Assembly (NCBI GenBank): GCA_038746605.1
Contig: JBCDKM010000007.1
Location: 145,140 to 209,139, forward strand
Source of the DNA: Rubricoccus sp038746605
GTDB taxonomy: Bacteria > Bacteroidota > Rhodothermia > Rhodothermales > Rubricoccaceae
Length of the DNA: 64,000 nt
Direction of reading: 5' to 3'
The notes below the pieces were generated by a model that saw nothing but the letters and a program-made list of their open reading frames with translations, had not been told where the DNA came from and made no database searches. The position numbers and the translations under genes were made by a program. Shown here piece after piece: positions 41,048 through 48,879 of this stretch. Positions within the stretch are counted from its first letter, which is position 1. The number at the start of each line of letters is the position of its first letter.

Positions 41048-42224
41048 GCTGGACTGGCTCATCGTAGGGGGCGGCATCCACGGCACGCACCTCTCGCTCG
41101 CGCTCACCGCCCGCCTCGGGTGGTCGCGCGACGGGGTGCGCGTGCTGGACCCGCACGCCGAGCCGCTCGCCCTCTGGAATCATCAGACGGCTAACACGGG
41201 GATGGCCTTCATGCGGTCGTCCCTCGTCCACCACGTCGGGCTGGACCCCTACGATCTCAAACTGTTCGAGCGCGAGCGCGAGGACGCGACCGTCGCGCGG
41301 TTCGCTGATCCGTACAGCCGTCCGTCGTACCGGCTGTTCCAGGCGCACGCGCGGCACGTCATCGCAGAGCACGATCTCGATGCGCTCCGCCTGCGAGGCC
41401 GCGCGACCGGGCTCCGCCGTGCCTCCGACGGCTGGCACGTGGAGACCGACCGGGGCGCGATCCGTGCTCGGCGCGTTCTCCTCGCGATGGGCAACACGGA
41501 GCGGCTCTGCTGGCCCGGGTGGGCGCGCACGCTCCAGACTCACGGCGGGCGCGTGGATCACCTGCTCGATCCCGCGTTTCGCCGGACCGATGTACTCGAA
41601 GGCGAGCGGGTGGCCGTCGTAGGCGGCGGGATCTCTGCGGCTCAGGCGGCCATCGCCTTCGCCCGGCGCGGGCCGACCGTGCTCGCCTCGCGCCACGCCC
41701 CGCGCGTCCACCAACTCGACGCCGATCCCGGCTGGCTCGGTCCGACGGAGATGGAGGGGTTTCTCCAGGAGCCATGCGTCATCGCGCGGCGCCAGGCCAT
41801 CACCCGGGCCCGGCACCGGGGCTCCATCCCGCCCGACGTGCTCCGCAGCCTCCAGCAAGCCATCCAGTGGCACGGGCTGTGCCACGTGACCGCCGAGGCC
41901 GTGCCCGTCCAGGTCGGGCCGAGCGGTGCTGTCCGGCTCGCGCTCCACCCGCAGGACGACGACCCGTTCGCTGTGACCGTGGACCGGATCGTGCTCGCGA
42001 CGGGGTTCGAGGCCGCACGCCCCGGCGGCGAGTGGCTCGACACAACCACCGAGGCGGAGGGGCTGCCCCTCGCACCGTGCGGGTTTCCCCGCCTCCGGCA
42101 CTCCCTCGCGTGGGCCCCCGGCCTCTACGCCGCCGGGCCGCTGGCAGAACTCGAACTCGGCCCGACCGCCCGCAACATCGCGGGCGCCCGCGCTGCCGCT
42201 GCTCGCCTTCCTGCCGCTGACTAA
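41040..42224 (+). CDS. SidA-like FAD/NAD(P)-binding flavoprotein monooxygenase (copy B)
   Basis: A 394-residue flavoprotein from the ATG at 41040, eight bases inside the upstream COG0523 gene. It has FAD motif LIVGGGIHGTHLSLAL, NADP motif VAVVGGGISAAQAAIAFARRG and RIVLATGFEAARP. It is highly similar to copy A at 34822-35997 over the whole length, so this is an intact duplication with the pair flanking the thiol-redox, MerC and GTPase genes. The tight coupling to COG0523 suggests the flavoprotein acts in the same metal pathway, for instance modifying a metal ligand or client. The substrate is unknown. Confidence 0.78.
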   Translation: MPKLDWLIVGGGIHGTHLSLALTARLGWSRDGVRVLDPHAEPLALWNHQTANTGMAFMRSSLVHHVGLDPYDLKLFEREREDATVARFADPYSRPSYRLFQAHARHVIAEHDLDALRLRGRATGLRRASDGWHVETDRGAIRARRVLLAMGNTERLCWPGWARTLQTHGGRVDHLLDPAFRRTDVLEGERVAVVGGGISAAQAAIAFARRGPTVLASRHAPRVHQLDADPGWLGPTEMEGFLQEPCVIARRQAITRARHRGSIPPDVLRSLQQAIQWHGLCHVTAEAVPVQVGPSGAVRLALHPQDDDPFAVTVDRIVLATGFEAARPGGEWLDTTTEAEGLPLAPCGFPRLRHSLAWAPGLYAAGPLAELELGPTARNIAGARAAAARLPAAD

Positions 42225-42238
42225 CCCCTCTCTCCACC

Positions 42239-43060
42239 ATGCGTCCCTCTACTCTCTTCCGCCGCCGGAGCGTCCTCCGGTTCCTGTTCGCAGGCACAGC
42301 CGGAACCGCCGCTCTCGCCCTCGCGCCCGGCTGCGCCTCCGGCCAGGGCACCGCGATGACAGTCCGCCGCCCTGGCGGCGCCCGCCGGATGGTGCCCGCA
42401 GGCCCCGGCGTCGCGTTCGACCTCGCGACCGCCGCCCCCTCCGCCTCGTCGGTCTACCCGTACACCCTGCCAGATCTGCCCTACGCGCCGGATGCGCTAG
42501 GCGCCGCCATCGACACCGAGACGATGCGGATCCACCACGGGCGGCACCACCAGGGCTACACGAACAACCTCAACCGCGCGCTCGAAGACTACCCCGGGCT
42601 TCAAACGCGGTCTCTCGTGGACCTCCTACGCGATGTCTCTGCGCTGCCTGAGGCCATCCGGCTAGCCGTCCTGAACAACGGCGGTGGCTACCTCAACCAC
42701 GCCCTCTTCTGGCCGATGATGCGGCCCGACGGCGGCGGCACTCCGACGGGCGCGCTCGCGGACGCTATCGACCGCGACTTCGGCTCGCTCGACGCGCTCA
42801 AGCAGCAAATGAAGCAGGCCGCGACGGGCGTGTTCGGGAGCGGCTGGGCCTGGCTCGTCCGCGACGGCGCGGGCATGCTCCAGGTCATCCAGACCACCGA
42901 GCAAGACCCGCCGCACGCCTTCGGCTTCGTGCCTGTCCTCGGTGTGGACGTGTGGGAGCACGCCTACTACCTCCGCTACCAGAACCGCCGCGGCGACTAC
43001 GTGGACCGCTGGTGGAGCGTCGTCAACTGGGAACAGGCGGCGCGCAACTTCGCGGCCTGA
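42239..43060 (+). CDS. Exported Fe/Mn superoxide dismutase
   Basis: A 273-residue protein. Residues ~75-273 are a complete Fe/Mn SOD: MRIHHGRHHQGYTNNLN (first His ligand), NHALFW (second), VDVWEHAYYLRYQNRR (Asp and His ligands), and a C-terminal WWSVVNW. The first ~40 residues (FRRRSVLRFLFAGTAGTAALALAPGCAS) look like a twin-arginine leader ending in a possible lipobox (APGC), so the enzyme should act outside the cytoplasm, unlike most SODs of this family. Metal choice cannot be fixed from the motifs. It lies 14 bases after the flavoprotein. Confidence 0.92.
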   Translation: MRPSTLFRRRSVLRFLFAGTAGTAALALAPGCASGQGTAMTVRRPGGARRMVPAGPGVAFDLATAAPSASSVYPYTLPDLPYAPDALGAAIDTETMRIHHGRHHQGYTNNLNRALEDYPGLQTRSLVDLLRDVSALPEAIRLAVLNNGGGYLNHALFWPMMRPDGGGTPTGALADAIDRDFGSLDALKQQMKQAATGVFGSGWAWLVRDGAGMLQVIQTTEQDPPHAFGFVPVLGVDVWEHAYYLRYQNRRGDYVDRWWSVVNWEQAARNFAA

Positions 43061-43090
43061 CACCACCCTCGGCTCAACCCCAACCCCATC

Positions 43091-45229
43091 ATGTCTGATC
43101 TCAGTCCCCTCACGCGGCGCGTTCTCGCGCGATGGCTCGGCCCCTGTTTTCTCCTCCTCGGTCTGCTAGCAGTCGGCGCTACCAGCCCGGCGAGCGCGCA
43201 GATCGCCGCAAGCGAGATGGCGGGCGCCTGGCAGGTCGTAGACGGCACCCGGATGGAGGTCGAGTATGCCCGGCCGCGCCTCCGAAGCCGCCCGAACCCC
43301 TACGGCACGATGGAGCGATGGGGCATGACGTGGACGCCTGGCGCAGGCGACGCCTCGACGTTCACCGTGGACCGCCCGGTGACGGTCCTCGGGGAGCCCC
43401 TCGCGCCCGGGACGTACTCGCTCTGGCTCGTCCTCCGCGAGAACGGCCCGTGGACGCTCGTGATGGATCCCACCGCAGACCGCTTCCACCTCGACCCACC
43501 CGACTCGACGGGCGTCGAGGGTCAGCTTCGCGCCGATGTGACGCCGGAGACGATGCCTCACACCGAGGCGCTGACGTGGGAGTTCGCCGAGGTCTCCGCC
43601 ACTGGCACGACACTCGTGATGCGCTGGGGCCCCCTCGGCGTCCGCATTCCCATCGAGGTCGAGCCCACGTACCCGCTCGCGGTCTCCCAGGTGGACGCGG
43701 CGCTCGTCGAGGGGGTCTACGCGTACGAGTGGGCGGAGGGCTACGGCTGGGCCGACCGGGGCGCGACGACGTTCACCATCGCGCGGAGGCCCGATGGTAC
43801 GCTCGTCGGCGAGTGGGACCCGCCGCTGTACGGGTCCATGCGCGAGACGCTGCTCGTCCCGGCGGACTCGGGCCGGTACCTGCAGACGCTCACGCGGCGC
43901 GGCGAGGTCTGGGCCATCTACGAGAACTCCGGGTTCACCTTCGATTACGACGCGGCCGGACAGGCCCAGGGCTTCCGCCTCGCGTACGGCGAGGACGAGG
44001 TGGGGCAGGCTACCCGCCGAGGTGACGTCCCGGACGGGTTCCTCGCGCAGACCGATAGCGCAGCGGCGGTCCGCTGGAACGTGCTCACGCGCGATCTCTG
44101 GATGCGAGCCCGCGACAATGCCCGCCTCGCGGACTACGCGCCCGGAACGCCCGAGCAGCGCGCCGTCCGGCGAACGCTCGACCGGGGCCTCGCGCTCGCC
44201 GCCGCCGTCGCGTACGACGCGGCCCTCGCTGCCCGTGCGCTTGCCGAGGCGGACACGCTCGATGGGCGGCGCCCGACTCCTGAGCCTGTGATTCGCGCCG
44301 CCATCGCCTCGGCCAGCGCGGCTGTCCTGGCAGACCAGTTCGCGGCGCGTCTCGGCGATCCCGAAGCACAGCGCATCATCGAGGCCGCCCTGGACCGGGA
44401 TGCTGCGCGAGCCGCCCAGGAACTCGGCGGGGAGCGCGCAGCGGCGGCTCTAGAGGCGGGAGAGACTGCTGCCGCGCGCCTCCTCGCATGGGCCGAGGAC
44501 GACGGGACCGACATCGTGTGGGAAGGCACCGTCCCGACCGGCCCCGCGATGTGGGTCAACGCCCCCGGCCAGGAGCCCGATGGTCCCGCCCGAGCCGTCT
44601 GGCGCCCGTGGGCCATGACCTCGCCGGATCAGTTCCGCCCCCCCCAGCCGCCGACGCTGGGCGACCGAGCCTTCGACGAGGCCCTGGAGGAAGTGCGGCA
44701 GGTCGTGGACGCGCGGACTCCGGCGCAGGCAGACCTCGCGCGCCGCTTCGCGAACGAACCCCTCAACGTGACCTTCCACGAAGCCGCTACGAACGCCCTC
44801 GTGGAGTCTCGCTGGGCGGGCGAGTACGACGCGGCTCGGACGCTCGCGCTGCTCGCCATCGCGATGTACGACGCCAACGTCGCCTGCTTCGACGCCAAGT
44901 ACCGCTACTGGCTGCTCCGCCCGACCCACGCCGACGACTCGATCCAAATCGCCGAGGGCGTTCGGCTCCCCAACTTCCCGGCGTACCCCTCAGGCCACGC
45001 GTGTGGGGCCGGAGCGGCGGCGGGGATCGTCGGTGCGCTCATCCCCCAGGCCCGCGAGACCGTGGACGCCATCTCCGACGACGCGGCGATGTCGCGGCTG
45101 TACGCGGGCGTCCACTACCGCTTCGACAACGACGACGGGCTCGCGCTCGGCCGCGAGGTCGCGGAGTGGGTGCTGGAGATGGACGTGCGGAAGCGACTCG
45201 GTGCATGGCGCACGGCTCCGACACCCTGA
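43091..45229 (+). CDS. DUF2911 domain fused to vanadium-haloperoxidase/PAP2-type phosphatase
   Basis: A 712-residue protein with an N-terminal signal (LGPCFLLLGLLAVGATSPASAQ). Residues ~35-310 resemble DUF2911 (MEVEYARPRLRSRPNPYG, GTYSLWLVLRENGPWTLV). Residues ~320-712 are a vanadium-dependent haloperoxidase/PAP2 domain with the oxyanion-binding residues in order: K..R in KYRYWLLRP, S-G-H in AYPSGHACG and R..H-type in GVHYRFDNDDGLALGR. It may oxidise halide or hydrolyse phosphate esters in the periplasm. I have not seen this fusion described and consider it unusual. Confidence 0.85.
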   Translation: MSDLSPLTRRVLARWLGPCFLLLGLLAVGATSPASAQIAASEMAGAWQVVDGTRMEVEYARPRLRSRPNPYGTMERWGMTWTPGAGDASTFTVDRPVTVLGEPLAPGTYSLWLVLRENGPWTLVMDPTADRFHLDPPDSTGVEGQLRADVTPETMPHTEALTWEFAEVSATGTTLVMRWGPLGVRIPIEVEPTYPLAVSQVDAALVEGVYAYEWAEGYGWADRGATTFTIARRPDGTLVGEWDPPLYGSMRETLLVPADSGRYLQTLTRRGEVWAIYENSGFTFDYDAAGQAQGFRLAYGEDEVGQATRRGDVPDGFLAQTDSAAAVRWNVLTRDLWMRARDNARLADYAPGTPEQRAVRRTLDRGLALAAAVAYDAALAARALAEADTLDGRRPTPEPVIRAAIASASAAVLADQFAARLGDPEAQRIIEAALDRDAARAAQELGGERAAAALEAGETAAARLLAWAEDDGTDIVWEGTVPTGPAMWVNAPGQEPDGPARAVWRPWAMTSPDQFRPPQPPTLGDRAFDEALEEVRQVVDARTPAQADLARRFANEPLNVTFHEAATNALVESRWAGEYDAARTLALLAIAMYDANVACFDAKYRYWLLRPTHADDSIQIAEGVRLPNFPAYPSGHACGAGAAAGIVGALIPQARETVDAISDDAAMSRLYAGVHYRFDNDDGLALGREVAEWVLEMDVRKRLGAWRTAPTP

Positions 45230-45260
45230 CAGACTGCTCACTCCTTCCTCTCGCCCTCCC

Positions 45261-45995
45261 ATGTCCGACCCGATTCTCCACGCTAGAGGCCTCACCAAGC
45301 GCTTCAGCGGCACGACCGCCGTCGATGCCCTCGACCTCGCGATTCATCCGGGCGAGGTGTACGCCCTCCTCGGCCCCAACGGCGCAGGAAAGACGACGAC
45401 GATCAACCTGTTCCTCGGCTTCCTCGCGCCCGATGGCGGCGAGGCTCTCGTGGACGGCCTCGACGTGCAGGCCGAGCCGCTGGAGACGAAGCGTCGGCTG
45501 GCGTACCTCCCCGAGCAGGTCGCCCTCTATCCGTCGCTCTCCGGCGCCGAGAACCTGAAGTACTTCGCCGCGCTCGCCGGGCACGACCTCACCGAGGCGG
45601 ACCTCGCGGGCTTCCTCGACCGGGCCGGGCTTCAGCGCGAGGCGCACGCCCGCCACGCTGGGACCTACTCGAAGGGCATGCGCCAGAAGGTCGGCATCGC
45701 GCTCGCGCTCGCGAAGGGAGCGAAGGCGCTGCTTCTCGACGAGCCGACGAGCGGTTTGGATCCGTCCGCCTCGGTGGAGTTCTCGGGCCTCGTCCGCCGA
45801 CTCGCCGAGGCGGGCGCAGCCGTGCTCATGGCGACGCACGATCTCTTCCGCGTCAAGGACACCGCCAGCCGTGTGGGCGTGCTGGTGGGCGGTCGGCTCC
45901 GCGAGGAGGTCTCCCATGATGCCCTGCCCACGACGGACCTCGAAGCGCTCTACCTCGGTCACGTCCGCGAGGCGGAGGCCCCTGTTCTCTCCTGA
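45261..45995 (+). CDS. ABC-2-type transporter ATPase
   Basis: A 244-residue ATPase starting at the ATG at 45261: Walker A LLGPNGAGKTTTI, Q-loop EQVALYPS, ABC signature YSKGMRQK (a SxGMRQ variant common in ABC-2 exporters), Walker B ALLLDEPTSGLDP and H-loop ATHD. It serves the two permeases that follow (gaps of 4 and 12 bases), which have the DUF3526 architecture. Substrate unknown. Confidence 0.93.
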   Translation: MSDPILHARGLTKRFSGTTAVDALDLAIHPGEVYALLGPNGAGKTTTINLFLGFLAPDGGEALVDGLDVQAEPLETKRRLAYLPEQVALYPSLSGAENLKYFAALAGHDLTEADLAGFLDRAGLQREAHARHAGTYSKGMRQKVGIALALAKGAKALLLDEPTSGLDPSASVEFSGLVRRLAEAGAAVLMATHDLFRVKDTASRVGVLVGGRLREEVSHDALPTTDLEALYLGHVREAEAPVLS

Positions 45996-45999
45996 TCCC

Positions 46000-47418
46000 A
46001 TGACTGGTACCATCGCACGCAAAGAAGCCGCTGAGACGCTCCGAGACGGACGTTTCCGGTGGGCCGCTGCCGCCGTCCTCGTCCTCCTCACGGGCGCCCT
46101 CATCTCGGGGTGGATCCACACGGACCGTCTCGCCGATCAACATGCCGAGGCGGCCCGTGCCGACCGCGACGTGTGGACCGGGCAGGAGGAGAAGAACCCT
46201 CACTCGGCCGCTCACTTCGGGAACTACGCCTTCAAGCCCGTCACGCCCCTTCTAGCCGTGGACCGGGGTGTGACGGCGTACACGGGCGTCGCACTGTTCA
46301 TGGAGGGCCACGCGATCCAGGACGCCCGGTACCGGCCCGCCGAGGACGCATCTGCCTCGGCCCGCCTCGGGGAGCTGACGGCAGCGGCCGTGCTCCAGTG
46401 GCTCGTACCGCTCCTCGTCGTCCTGCTCACATTCGGGGCCTTCGCGGGGGAGCGGGAGCGCGGGACGCTCCGCCCCTTGCTCAGCCAGGGGGTGTCGAGG
46501 CGTGCGCTCGCGGGAGGCAAGGCCCTCGGGGCCGCGGCGCCCCTCGCGCTGATTCTGATTCCGGCCGCGATCCTCGGCGCGGTCGCGATGGCGCTGTTCG
46601 CGCCGCCGGAGGCCGCCGCGTGGAGCGCTCCGCGCGTGGGGCTCCTCGCGCTCGTCTACCTGGCCTACTTCGCCGTCTTCGTCGGGGTCTCGCTTCTCGT
46701 GAGCGCACTGGCCCGGTCGCCCCGGTCGGCGCTGCTGATCCTGCTCGGCTTCTGGTTCGCCAACGGATTCATCGCGCCGCGGCTGGCGGCAGATGTCGCG
46801 GAGAGAGTCCATCCCGGCCTGACGGCCGAGGCGTTCGCCGAGGGCGAAGCGGCTGTCGGGGACCTGTCCTGGGACGACCTCACTGTGCGCGTCACCGAGC
46901 AGATCCTGACCGAGGAGGGTGTCTCGACGCTGGACTCCGCCTCGGTCAACATGCCTGCTGTGCGGCTCTACGAGGGCGAGAAGATGGAGACGGAAGCCTA
47001 CCGAGCGCTCTTCGAGCAGCTGGCCGATGGGTTCGAAGGTCAGGGCCGCGTAGCCCAGGCGGGCGCTATCGTCGCGCCCCTGCTCGCCGTCGCACCGCTC
47101 TCGACCGCGCTGACAGGGACGGACTACCGCCACCATCGCCACTTCGCCGATGCTGCCGAGGCGTACCGTTACGGCTACGTCCAGGCGCTGAACCAGAACC
47201 TGATCGACAACGCTGCGCCGGGGGCGACGTGGGACCGCGAGTACGTCGTGGGGGAAGAAGTCTGGGCTGGAATCCCCGCCTTCGACTACGAGGCCCCGAG
47301 TGCCGGATGGGCGCTCGGCGGACACGGTCTCGCCCTCGGCTTCCTCGGCCTCTGGCTCGTCGGGCTGGCCTTCGCCGTGCCTGCGGCCGTCGCCCGGATG
47401 CCGCTCGATCCCCGATAG
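46000..47418 (+). CDS. ABC-2 permease, DUF3526 type (first of pair)
   Basis: A 472-residue membrane protein. One helix at ~22-40 (RWAAAAVLVLLTGALISGW) is followed by a ~110-residue periplasmic part, then TMs 2-5 (LQWLVPLLVVLLTFGAF, APLALILIPAAILGAVAMAL, VGLLALVYLAYFAVFVGVSLL, ALLILLGFWFANGF). A second extracytoplasmic stretch and a last helix (GLALGFLGLWLVGLAFAVPAAV) complete it. This is the DUF3526 layout. It partners with the ATPase upstream and the second permease as a heterodimer. Such trios often precede TonB receptors, as here. Confidence 0.88.
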   Translation: MTGTIARKEAAETLRDGRFRWAAAAVLVLLTGALISGWIHTDRLADQHAEAARADRDVWTGQEEKNPHSAAHFGNYAFKPVTPLLAVDRGVTAYTGVALFMEGHAIQDARYRPAEDASASARLGELTAAAVLQWLVPLLVVLLTFGAFAGERERGTLRPLLSQGVSRRALAGGKALGAAAPLALILIPAAILGAVAMALFAPPEAAAWSAPRVGLLALVYLAYFAVFVGVSLLVSALARSPRSALLILLGFWFANGFIAPRLAADVAERVHPGLTAEAFAEGEAAVGDLSWDDLTVRVTEQILTEEGVSTLDSASVNMPAVRLYEGEKMETEAYRALFEQLADGFEGQGRVAQAGAIVAPLLAVAPLSTALTGTDYRHHRHFADAAEAYRYGYVQALNQNLIDNAAPGATWDREYVVGEEVWAGIPAFDYEAPSAGWALGGHGLALGFLGLWLVGLAFAVPAAVARMPLDPR

Positions 47419-47430
47419 CTCCCGCCGCCG

Positions 47431-48870
47431 ATGCCTTCTCCTCTCTTCACCGTCGCCCGTACCGAGGCCCGGTTGCTCCGCGCCGACCGCACAGCGCTGT
47501 GGTCCACTCTGATCTTCGCCGCCGCGACGGCCTACGCGCTCACGGTCGGCCTCGACCTGCGCGCCGAGCGCACCGAGGCGGCCCGTGCCATTCTCGCGGC
47601 TGACGTGGAGCGGTGGACCGAGGGCCAGGCCGAGGCCGACTCCATCGAGCAGGCCATGCGCGCCGAGGGCCTGCCGCTCGACAGCTACGAGTGGGGGCCG
47701 CGCTCGCCCTACGCCGTCGGTATGTACTACGGCCGCGATGTCACGACGGAGCCGACGCCGCTCTCGGCCCTCGCCGTTGGTCAGGCAGATCTCTACCCAG
47801 CCTCGCACCAGATCACGGCCGGGAACCGGGTGGCGACCGGGACGAGCGACGCGCTCACGAGCCCGCTCCGTCTCGCGGCGGGGTCCTTCGATCTCGCGTT
47901 CGTGCTCCTCTACTTGCTGCCGCTCCTCGCCCTCGCGCTCGGGTATGACCTGACTGCCTCGGAGCGTGAGCGGGGAACGCTGCGGCTTGTGCTCGCGCAG
48001 CCCGTCCCGAGGCGGACACTGGTCGCCGGAAAGCTCCTCGCGCGGGGGGGACTCTTGGCAGTGCTCGTCATCACTGCGACGGTAGCGGGATTCGTGGTCG
48101 CGGGAGGAGGTCCGGGCCGGTGGGCGCTATGGACCGTCGCGACGCTGCTCTACGGTCTCTTCTGGCTCGGCCTCGCGGCGGCTGTGGACGCGCGAGGCCG
48201 GTCGGCTGCAGCGAATGCGGTCGTGCTGGCGGTCTGCTGGCTCGGCCTCGGCGTCGTGTTCCCGGCTGCCGTCACGCTCCTCGCCGGCCAGGTCCACCCG
48301 GCGCCGACGCGGGCCGCCTTCGTCGCCGCTACCCGAACGGCTGAGGCTGACGCCAGCCAGCGGGGCACGGAACCGCTGTCGGAGTTCCTCGCCGACCACC
48401 CCGAGATGGCCGAGGCAGTGGGGGATGAAGAGGCTGCGGCCGAGTCCTTCGCCGTGATGGCGATTGCCCGCGACGCCGTCGTCGCCGAGGCGGTGGAGCC
48501 CGTCGTGGCGCAGTTCGCCGAGCAGCGCGCCCGACAGACCGCCTTCGTGCGCACGGTCGGGGCGCTCTCGCCGTCGGTCCTCGCGCACGCGGCCTTCCTC
48601 GACCTCGCAGGTACCGGCGATGCCCAGCAACGCCGCTCGCTCGATGCCGTCGAGGTCTATCAGGACGAGTGGCGCGCCCACTTCGAGCCGCTGGTCTTCG
48701 CGGACACCCCCTTCAACGCAGCCGACTACCCAGAAGCGCCCCAGTTCACGCCCGCCCCCGAGGCTTCGGGCGCGCGACAGACGGGGGGACCGCTCCTCGG
48801 CCTCGCGCTGGCAATGGCCGTGGTCCTTGGCCTCGCCGTCGTCCTCCACCCCCGCGCTCCGGCGCCCTGA
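47431..48870 (+). CDS. ABC-2 permease, DUF3526 type (second of pair)
   Basis: A 479-residue paralogue of the previous permease with the same helix pattern: LWSTLIFAAATAYAL, LAFVLLYLLPLLALALGY, LARGGLLAVLVITATVAGFVV, ALWTVATLLYGLFWLGLAAAV, VVLAVCWLGLGVVFPAAV and a C-terminal LLGLALAMAVVLGLAVVL. The conserved GTLRLVLAQPVPRRTLVAGK turn matches GTLRPLLSQGVSRRALAGGK of the neighbour. Together they form the membrane channel of an exporter. The next gene, a TonB receptor, starts nine bases later. Confidence 0.88.
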   Translation: MPSPLFTVARTEARLLRADRTALWSTLIFAAATAYALTVGLDLRAERTEAARAILAADVERWTEGQAEADSIEQAMRAEGLPLDSYEWGPRSPYAVGMYYGRDVTTEPTPLSALAVGQADLYPASHQITAGNRVATGTSDALTSPLRLAAGSFDLAFVLLYLLPLLALALGYDLTASERERGTLRLVLAQPVPRRTLVAGKLLARGGLLAVLVITATVAGFVVAGGGPGRWALWTVATLLYGLFWLGLAAAVDARGRSAAANAVVLAVCWLGLGVVFPAAVTLLAGQVHPAPTRAAFVAATRTAEADASQRGTEPLSEFLADHPEMAEAVGDEEAAAESFAVMAIARDAVVAEAVEPVVAQFAEQRARQTAFVRTVGALSPSVLAHAAFLDLAGTGDAQQRRSLDAVEVYQDEWRAHFEPLVFADTPFNAADYPEAPQFTPAPEASGARQTGGPLLGLALAMAVVLGLAVVLHPRAPAP

Positions 48871-48879
48871 CCCACTGTG

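Noticed and set aside
34822..42224. Siderophore biosynthesis cluster built on the SidA-like flavoproteins
   Set aside because: No NRPS, NIS synthetase, decarboxylase or acyltransferase partner is present within the window.
46252..47808. 518-residue open frame antisense to the DUF3526 permeases
   Set aside because: It spans the junction of two well-supported genes and has no recognisable features.
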